From: GYS-P2D sp964414425
GTDB lineage: Bacteria > Bacteroidota > Bacteroidia > Chitinophagales > Saprospiraceae
Direction: 5' to 3'
DNA length: 20,448 nucleotides
Assembly: GCA_964414425.1 (NCBI GenBank)
Contig: CAYPWL010000051.1
Coordinates: 1 to 20,448, forward strand
Numbering within the stretch: position 1 is the stretch's first letter; every line of letters begins with the position of its first letter. This document shows positions 15,658-20,448 of the stretch, piece by piece. The translations under genes and the position numbers were made by a program. The notes beneath the pieces were generated by a model that did not search any database, was not told the DNA's origin, and saw only the letters and a list, made by a program, of their open reading frames with translations.

Positions 15658-15914
15658 AGTTTTGGTACTATAGGAGTAATATTCTTGGCTCATTTGGACA
15701 ACATAACTTGTTCATGCGAGAGGACTATTCATATGTTTTTCTTGCTCTAAGAAAGGAGTGTAACAAGACACTATTATACACCTAAAGGAGGGAAGTCTCA
15801 ATCTTGAAACTTTTGAGAGGGGGTATTTCTCAAAACGTAAAACAACTTTGGGGTATCAATAGATAATCCACGCAGAAACCACATACCCGTGATTTAGCCC
15901 AAAATAATATTGTA
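15658..15914. other. Non-coding stretch between tRNA-Gln and hsdR
   Basis: I found no convincing gene. It holds an inverted repeat TTTTGAGA/TCTCAAAA (15811-15818 and 15828-15835, 9-base loop), which might end hsdR transcription but lacks a strong T-run on that strand. It also holds two GGGTAT words (15821-15826, 15851-15856) and one inverted copy (15883-15888). A 23-codon ORF from 15714 is too short to support. Confidence 0.5.
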
Positions 15915-18284
15915 TTAATTCAAAAAGGTATTAACAAAGTCGGTGATCTTATCTATGATNNNNNNNNNNNNNNNNNNNNNNNNNNNNNNNNNNNNNNNNN
16001 NNNNNNNNNNNNNNNNNNNNNNNNNNNNNNNNNNNNNNNNNNNNNNNNNNNNNNNNNNNAGGTTCTCTAAGATGAACTGTTCTATTAAGTCCTTCTTACT
16101 ACGGAGCTGCGGAGAGTTAGCTATAGTGGCGAGGACTCTCTTAATTGTCTCGTCATAGTCTTTACCCTTCTTAGACTTGAGTTGTGCTAAGAGTTGCATG
16201 ATGTAGGTGACGTTGACCTCATCCCTGTGGATTAGCTCTAACTCAAAATCTACATCGTCAAGGATAGAGACCTTTTCTTTCTCTCGCTTACGCCTGTCAT
16301 AGATGTCGAGATACTTACTCTTATAGTCCTCTATATCTTGCTCTGATAAGTCCAGTGCCCCATACTCAAAATCTGCATAGGACTTAACCTTATTGATGAG
16401 CCTGAGTATCTCTCTGAACTTAGTGACGAAATCTAAGATATCATCCTCACTGGCTAAGTCATTGACGCTATCTACAGTAGGTACGATGACTAATAACTCT
16501 GAGATAGCCTGATTGACTGCCTCGACATAATCTTCATATGGCGGGCGTAGTATTGTAGTAGCGGCATCCTTATTAGAGAATAACGTAATGGCTTTGTCTG
16601 TAGCTCCCTTAAGGTTTCTGAAGACGACTATGTTACCATGAGACTTCTCTTCTCCCTTGAGTCTATTAGTACGGCTGAATGCTTGTATCAATCCATGATA
16701 ACGCAGGTTCTTATCTACGAATAGCGTATTAAGGATCGGAGCGTCAAAACCCGTCAAGAACATATTAACCACTAATAAGAGGTCTACCTCACGCTCTCTA
16801 ACCTTCTTAGATATGTTGCGATAGTACTCGTAGAACTTCTTGCTATCCTTAGTGGTGTAGGCTGTCTGAAACATCTGATTGTAATCCCCTATGAAGCCCT
16901 CTAAGATGTCTCTCGTATGTGGGTTAACAGTTGCATCATCATCAGGTAAACCATCAGGATCAGGAGTGTCATCATTCGCTCCTTTATCTTCTTCATTAGC
17001 TACATAGCTGAATATGGTAGCTATCTTAAGATTGTGTTTTCCTTGTTCTTTCTTCTCTTGGAGCTTCTGATAGTATCTGATGAGTACATCAACACCGCTG
17101 ACGCAAAACATAGCATTGAACTTCTTATCATGCGTCTTACGGTCGTAGTGATTGATGATGTAATCGGTGATTTTATCCAGTCTATCGTCTGATTCCAGTA
17201 GCTCTCTGGTCTTGATCCCTTCTACTTCTATATCTATCTCTGTAGCACTATCCTTCTGCTGATATCGCCCGACATACTCTACTGAGAAGCCTAATACATT
17301 ATCATCTCGTATGGCATCCTCTATGGTGTACTTATGTAAGCACTTATCAAATAAATCCTCTGTAGTCTTCTTACCTAAAGCTGTGGACATAGCGGTCTCA
17401 GCGAAGATCGGTGTGCCTGTAAATCCAAATAACTGTGCGGCGGAAAAGAACTTGGTGATACGCCCATGTGTATCACCAAACTGACTGCGATGACACTCAT
17501 CAAAGATGATGACCATATTAGCCTGTCTGAGCTTATCTATGCGAGATAGATACTTAGGTTTAGTGATGGCATTATTGAGCTTCTGTATCGTGGTGACGAT
17601 CAGCTTGACCTTATCATCTGCTAACTGCTTCACTAAGACATTAGTATTGCTGGTACTGTCTACACTGCCGTCACTGAAGTGTTTGAACTCCTTAGTGGTC
17701 TGATAGTCGAGATCATTACGATCTACTACGAATAGGACCTTATGTATCTCTGGCTGCTCTATCAGTATCTGNNNNNNNNNNNNNNNNNNNNNNNNNNNNN
17801 NNNNNNNNNNNNNNNNNNNNNNNNNNNNNNNNNNNNNNNNNNNNNNNNNNNNNNNNNNNNNNNNNNNNNNNCCTCGACGTTTGAGCTCTATCTGTACTAA
17901 TGGCAGTCCATTGATTAGGAGGGTGACATCATAACGGTTCTCATAGCGCCCTGTCATGGTGATCTGGTTAGTCACCTGATATTGATTTTGACACCACCGA
18001 TGCTGATTGATAAATTCTATCCAGACAGTCGTCTCGTCATCACGAGTGATAGCCATTCTATCCCGAAGGGTCTTCGCACGGTCAAAGACATTACCCTTGT
18101 TGAGATGATTGAGCACCTGCTCAAACTCTCTATCTGAGAATGTAATATCATTATGTCGTCCGAGCTGCTGACGTAGATTGAGTAATAGGTCTGACTCATC
18201 TGATATGGTCACGCTCTCATATCCCTGTGTGCTGAGTTGAGTGATGAGCTGTTGCTCCAATGCTGCTTCTGATTGATAGGTCAT
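15915..18284 (-). CDS. hsdR: Type I restriction enzyme R subunit (interrupted by two assembly gaps)
   Basis: HsdR provides the nuclease and the ATP-driven DNA translocase of a type I restriction system. The nuclease site is visible: Asp119, then Glu133-Leu-Lys135 in QIELKRR, with the same 14 and 16 residue spacing as the EcoR124I D/ExK site. After the first gap come the motor motifs DECHRS (motif II), FGFTGTP (III), LVVNMFLTGFDAP (V) and QAFSRTNR (VI), then the helical C-terminal region and the ending IIDKITDFVNTFLN. Two 100-N runs (17772-17871, 15960-16059) stand for unknown lengths. Compared with EcoR124I-type proteins of about 1000 residues, the first probably hides roughly 150 residues including Walker A, and the second several tens. 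The apparent continuous frame across N means nothing. hsdR is separated from the accessory gene by 309 AT-rich bases. Confidence 0.93.
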   Translation of the reverse strand: MTYQSEAALEQQLITQLSTQGYESVTISDESDLLLNLRQQLGRHNDITFSDREFEQVLNHLNKGNVFDRAKTLRDRMAITRDDETTVWIEFINQHRWCQNQYQVTNQITMTGRYENRYDVTLLINGLPLVQIELKRRXXXXXXXXXXXXXXXXXXXXXXXXXXXXXXXXXXQILIEQPEIHKVLFVVDRNDLDYQTTKEFKHFSDGSVDSTSNTNVLVKQLADDKVKLIVTTIQKLNNAITKPKYLSRIDKLRQANMVIIFDECHRSQFGDTHGRITKFFSAAQLFGFTGTPIFAETAMSTALGKKTTEDLFDKCLHKYTIEDAIRDDNVLGFSVEYVGRYQQKDSATEIDIEVEGIKTRELLESDDRLDKITDYIINHYDRKTHDKKFNAMFCVSGVDVLIRYYQKLQEKKEQGKHNLKIATIFSYVANEEDKGANDDTPDPDGLPDDDATVNPHTRDILEGFIGDYNQMFQTAYTTKDSKKFYEYYRNISKKVREREVDLLLVVNMFLTGFDAPILNTLFVDKNLRYHGLIQAFSRTNRLKGEEKSHGNIVVFRNLKGATDKAITLFSNKDAATTILRPPYEDYVEAVNQAISELLVIVPTVDSVNDLASEDDILDFVTKFREILRLINKVKSYADFEYGALDLSEQDIEDYKSKYLDIYDRRKREKEKVSILDDVDFELELIHRDEVNVTYIMQLLAQLKSKKGKDYDETIKRVLATIANSPQLRSKKDLIEQFILENXXXXXXXXXXXXXXXXXXXXXXXXXXXXXXXXXXIIDKITDFVNTFLN
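15960..16059. other. Assembly gap (100 N) in the 3' part of hsdR
   Basis: Exactly 100 N, a conventional placeholder rather than a measured length. It interrupts the C-terminal helical domain just before the last 15 or so residues. Confidence 0.98.
17772..17871. other. Assembly gap (100 N) in the 5' part of hsdR
   Basis: Exactly 100 N between the nuclease motif IELKRR and a segment just before the QTTKEF region. In relatives this interval is about 450-500 bases and carries Walker A, so real sequence is missing. Confidence 0.98.
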
Positions 18285-18380
18285 CTCATCTTAATTGTTA
18301 CGTTACACTTGATTATATATTAATATATGAGAATCATAAGTTTCTGTAAATCAGCCATTTACTTATAATTTGATATTAGC

Positions 18381-18404
18381 TTCTTTCATAAGCTTTCATA
18401 AAAT
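18381..18404. repeat. 24-base direct repeat, copy 1
   Basis: Identical to the copy at 18556-18579. It contains two CTTTCATAA words one helical turn apart. Confidence 0.9.
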
Positions 18405-18431
18405 AAATTTTATTTGACCTTTTATGAAAGG
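18393..18431. repeat. Inverted repeat, 11-bp arms
   Basis: CTTTCATAAAA (18393-18403) and TTTTATGAAAG (18421-18431) are perfect reverse complements separated by 17 bases. There is no adjacent T-run suggestive of a terminator. Confidence 0.8.
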
Positions 18432-18555
18432 AATATTCTCAGCTCTATTGATTGTGTTTTCATCCACAACATATTAGTTATTATGTTAATACATATTGCA
18501 TAATACACTATTTGTCAGTTTTTTACACATGACGAAAAGGGTGAATGTTATATTT

Positions 18556-18579
18556 TTCTTTCATAAGCTTTCATAAAAT
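18556..18579. repeat. 24-base direct repeat, copy 2
   Basis: Second copy, 175 bases from the first. It lies just past the stop of the AlbA_2 gene. Confidence 0.9.
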
Positions 18580-18593
18580 GTAACGTGATTCTG

Positions 18594-20264
18594 TCACATA
18601 CGGATCCAGTTTGATTTAGTCCTCGACCCGCTATTCTTGATTTTTCCTTCTTTTCGTAGTTCTTGGATGAGGTTCATTACTAAATTTTTCCTCTGAGCAT
18701 CCTTATACGCATCTGGTAGTTTATTCATTATGAGCTCGTCGATCTCCTTTCTTAACATTGACCCATGCTCTTCAATGGATTTTAAGATTAATGTTTTATA
18801 ATGCTCTTTATTAAGCCCAGATAAATTGCTGTATCTCGCCTTTTGTCCTGTCTTCTGAGCTACCGATTTGGATAAGTAAAGTCTACCTTTTCTCCCCTCC
18901 ACCAGCATTTTCTTGCGCAAATACTTGATGTCTATATCTGATAATAGTTCTTCTTGGCTTTTTTGAATTTTATCAAGTAGAATTATATCGGTCAAAGTTA
19001 AGTCCTTATTTCTTGCAAGAAGACTGGCATATCGCATATCTAAAACCTTACCAGTTAGTGTGACGGAAATTCTTGAGTCCCTGAGATCATATTCAGGTAG
19101 CGGGAAGTATTTTTTGGCTTGAATGCCAAACATTTTCTTAATACCACCACCTTCAGTATCAACCATATTTAGATTGTACATGGCCGCCACAAGATGGGGG
19201 TTTCTATATGTTTCTTCAGGTACATCTTTGGCAACTACATCTTCGACGGACTTGGGTAAAAACACACCCTTATTCGTAAACGTTAGACTCTTGGATCTTT
19301 CAATAACATTAATCCTACCACCCAATTGATAATCTTGGTGGGCAATACAGTTATTGAGTGCCTCCCGAATACTAAAGCTATCATAAGTGTCCACCTCCTC
19401 TGGGAACAATGAACCTTCAGGTATATACCGATACTTTAGAATCCGAATCTTGTTAAATAGTTGTTCCACCCCAAGAATCAGCGGCATATGTATAATCTCA
19501 TAACCCAAACTATCACCAGCATCATTGAGTAACTTCCAACGAATCTTAATCTCAGAAGGATTAAGAAAATGTTCAGACTCTTCATCACCTAATAGTATTA
19601 GAGCAGTTCGAGTAATCTTTCCACGGATAGTAATCTTGGCTTTATCGAGAAACTTAGCGTCATCCCATGACGCTATATCTGACTTCCTATGAGGAAACTT
19701 CACTACGTACTGTGATCGTGCGAACTCAATAGCCTCGCTATTTAGATCCTCGAGAGAAGCCCTCTCCACGATCTGGTAGCTCCAGTCCACTCTTGTGGCT
19801 TGAGCTCTTATCCTATCCAGTTTTTCTATGTTAAGAGGAACTAATGCTTCGTTATCACGAGCATAAAAGTGTCCTTTGAATCCTATGGGAATACCTCGTG
19901 GAGCGGGAGGTATACAAAACATTATAATTCTAAGTCCCTCAACAGTTAAAGGATATATTTCTTTGAATGTGAACCTTTCATTTGTTGCATTTGCTATTTC
20001 TTCTTTAAGGCTCATCAAGTCATTAGGATCAATTCTAAAATTGGTTCCATTTAACTGGTGATCCACATCCTTAATACCAAAGACAAGCCAAGCTTCTTCT
20101 GTATTTCTTAGATTCGCTTCATTACTAAGCGCCGAGACATATTTCCCAATCTTTTTGAAATCGTAATTATCATTAGCCTCTTTAAACTCTACAACTTCAT
20201 CTTCAGCTGATAGAGACCTTAATTCTGACAATTTTACTTTTAAGTCTTCTTCACTATATCTCAT
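18594..20264 (-). CDS. AlbA_2 (Schlafen-type) ATP-binding protein in the type I restriction locus
   Basis: A COG2865-like protein. Numbering from an earlier in-frame ATG at 20297: an AlbA_2 domain (about 30-155) with EFKE (Glu37, Lys39), VFGIKD (Asp77) and FYARDNE; a GHKL-type HATPase_c_4 module (about 300-390) with REALNNCIAHQDY as N-box and TEGGG as G-box; and two probable winged-helix segments (about 430-480 and 500-555). I prefer the ATG at 20264 (556 residues) because it overlaps the hsdS stop as ATGA; the earlier ATG would lie 12 codons inside hsdS. Such genes recur inside type I systems, but their role is not settled: they might regulate the system, or act as a linked RNA- or DNA-directed effector, since AlbA_2 is related to Schlafen nucleases. 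It seems somewhat more AT-rich than the housekeeping genes. Confidence 0.82.
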   Translation of the reverse strand: MRYSEEDLKVKLSELRSLSAEDEVVEFKEANDNYDFKKIGKYVSALSNEANLRNTEEAWLVFGIKDVDHQLNGTNFRIDPNDLMSLKEEIANATNERFTFKEIYPLTVEGLRIIMFCIPPAPRGIPIGFKGHFYARDNEALVPLNIEKLDRIRAQATRVDWSYQIVERASLEDLNSEAIEFARSQYVVKFPHRKSDIASWDDAKFLDKAKITIRGKITRTALILLGDEESEHFLNPSEIKIRWKLLNDAGDSLGYEIIHMPLILGVEQLFNKIRILKYRYIPEGSLFPEEVDTYDSFSIREALNNCIAHQDYQLGGRINVIERSKSLTFTNKGVFLPKSVEDVVAKDVPEETYRNPHLVAAMYNLNMVDTEGGGIKKMFGIQAKKYFPLPEYDLRDSRISVTLTGKVLDMRYASLLARNKDLTLTDIILLDKIQKSQEELLSDIDIKYLRKKMLVEGRKGRLYLSKSVAQKTGQKARYSNLSGLNKEHYKTLILKSIEEHGSMLRKEIDELIMNKLPDAYKDAQRKNLVMNLIQELRKEGKIKNSGSRTKSNWIRM

Positions 20265-20448
20265 ACGAACATCTTTTGTAGGAGTCCACGCTTCCATGTC
20301 TTCATATGGTCTATCTGAGCGGTGACTGTCTCTATCTGTTCATCTATGGTGGATAGGAAGTCGGCTATCTTTTTTTGTTCGGGGAGAGAGGGTATTGAAA
20401 ATTTAAGATTCTCAAAGTCCCCTTTATTCAATTGAGGAACAGCTTGAA
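20261..20448 (-). CDS. hsdS: Type I restriction specificity subunit, C-terminal end (partial)
   Basis: Reading the minus strand from the right edge gives about 61 residues: QAVPQLNKGDFENLKF, then SIPSLPEQKKIADFL, STIDEQIETVTAQIDHM and the end GLLQKMFV. This is the classic HsdS carboxyl end: the close of the second target-recognition domain (SIPSLPEQ), then the coiled-coil dimer helix and the GLLQxMF tail. HsdS chooses the DNA target for both methylation and cleavage. The N-terminal portion and probably hsdM lie beyond the window. The stop overlaps the next gene's start by four bases. Confidence 0.93.
   Translation of the reverse strand, partial: QAVPQLNKGDFENLKFSIPSLPEQKKIADFLSTIDEQIETVTAQIDHMKTWKRGLLQKMFV

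Larger units (their letters stand above)
18285..18593. promoter_or_regulatory. AT-rich control region with five CTTTCATAA repeats upstream of hsdR
   Basis: No gene is visible. CTTTCATAA occurs at 18383-18391, 18393-18401, 18558-18566 and 18568-18576, and inverted at 18423-18431. The first four form two tandem pairs with 10-base spacing, embedded in a 24-base exact direct repeat (18381-18404 and 18556-18579). The inverted copy forms an 11-bp inverted repeat with the second one (18393-18403 and 18421-18431). ACGTTACA (18300-18307) and TGTAACGT (18579-18586) are also inverted across the region. This arrangement looks like a multi-site operator. I found no exact TAnnTTTG box for hsdR. Confidence 0.6.

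Noticed and set aside
15714..15785. A 23-codon ORF after tRNA-Gln
   Set aside because: Too short, no ribosome-binding site or promoter context, and no recognisable sequence.
15943..16158. An open frame running through the N gap on the plus strand
   Set aside because: Half of it is unknown sequence, and the rest is antisense to hsdR.
15960..17871. Reading hsdR as one intact 789-residue protein
   Set aside because: The frame is continuous only because N codons cannot be stops. The gap lengths are placeholders, and the expected protein is about 1000 residues.
18381..18579. CRISPR array suggested by the repeated 24-base units
   Set aside because: There are only two copies 175 bases apart with unrelated, unevenly structured sequence between them, and no cas genes.

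Overview
The window looks like a chromosomal segment of a member of the Bacteroidota. I cannot name the genus; something near the Saprospiria or Cytophagia would fit. Three things support the phylum: starts with little or no Shine-Dalgarno sequence; several upstream boxes matching the Bacteroidota -7 consensus TAnnTTTG (notably TAATTTTG); and typical family versions and neighbourhoods (panC-panD-flippase-rfaE2, a DUF5706 protein of the Bacteroidota type, a secreted FKBP, a short TonB_C protein). Two runs of exactly 100 N show that this is a scaffolded draft.

Positions 1-10445 hold one dense minus-strand run, read from right to left: thrS, metG, a PaiB-like FMN-binding protein, a large membrane protein joining an Lnb/DUF4105 module to a GH113-like glycosidase module, panC, panD, a UPF0104 flippase-like membrane protein, rfaE2 and a Nif3-like metal protein. 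Most neighbours overlap by 1-4 bases or lie within about 20 bases, so much of the run is probably co-transcribed. It mixes translation, coenzyme A precursor synthesis and envelope functions. Positions 10446-10619 are a divergent control region containing small hairpins and a candidate thrS promoter.

Positions 10620-13243 (plus strand) carry a stand-alone DUF5706 membrane protein, related to Pycsar anti-phage effectors, and then uvrB. A bidirectional terminator separates uvrB from a convergent secreted PDZ protein (13304-14269). Next come a short TonB C-terminal-domain protein (plus) and a secreted FKBP-type prolyl isomerase (minus). These two convergent genes abut stop to stop, and the FKBP terminator lies inside the neighbour's coding sequence. 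FKBP and tRNA-Gln(TTG) diverge from a compact region with two mirror-image -7 boxes.

Positions 15915-20448 are the accessory region, a type I restriction-modification locus on the minus strand: the 3' end of hsdS (running off the right edge), an AlbA_2/Schlafen-type ATP-binding accessory gene translationally coupled to hsdS, an AT-rich control region with five copies of CTTTCATAA, and hsdR. Both N gaps fall inside hsdR; one hides the Walker A region and the other most of the C-terminal domain. hsdM is not in the window and presumably lies to the right. The locus stops about 300 bases short of tRNA-Gln, a possible but unproven integration point.

The items most worth following up are the Lnb-GH113 fusion, the orphan DUF5706 protein, and the AlbA_2 gene with its repeat-rich control region inside the type I system.
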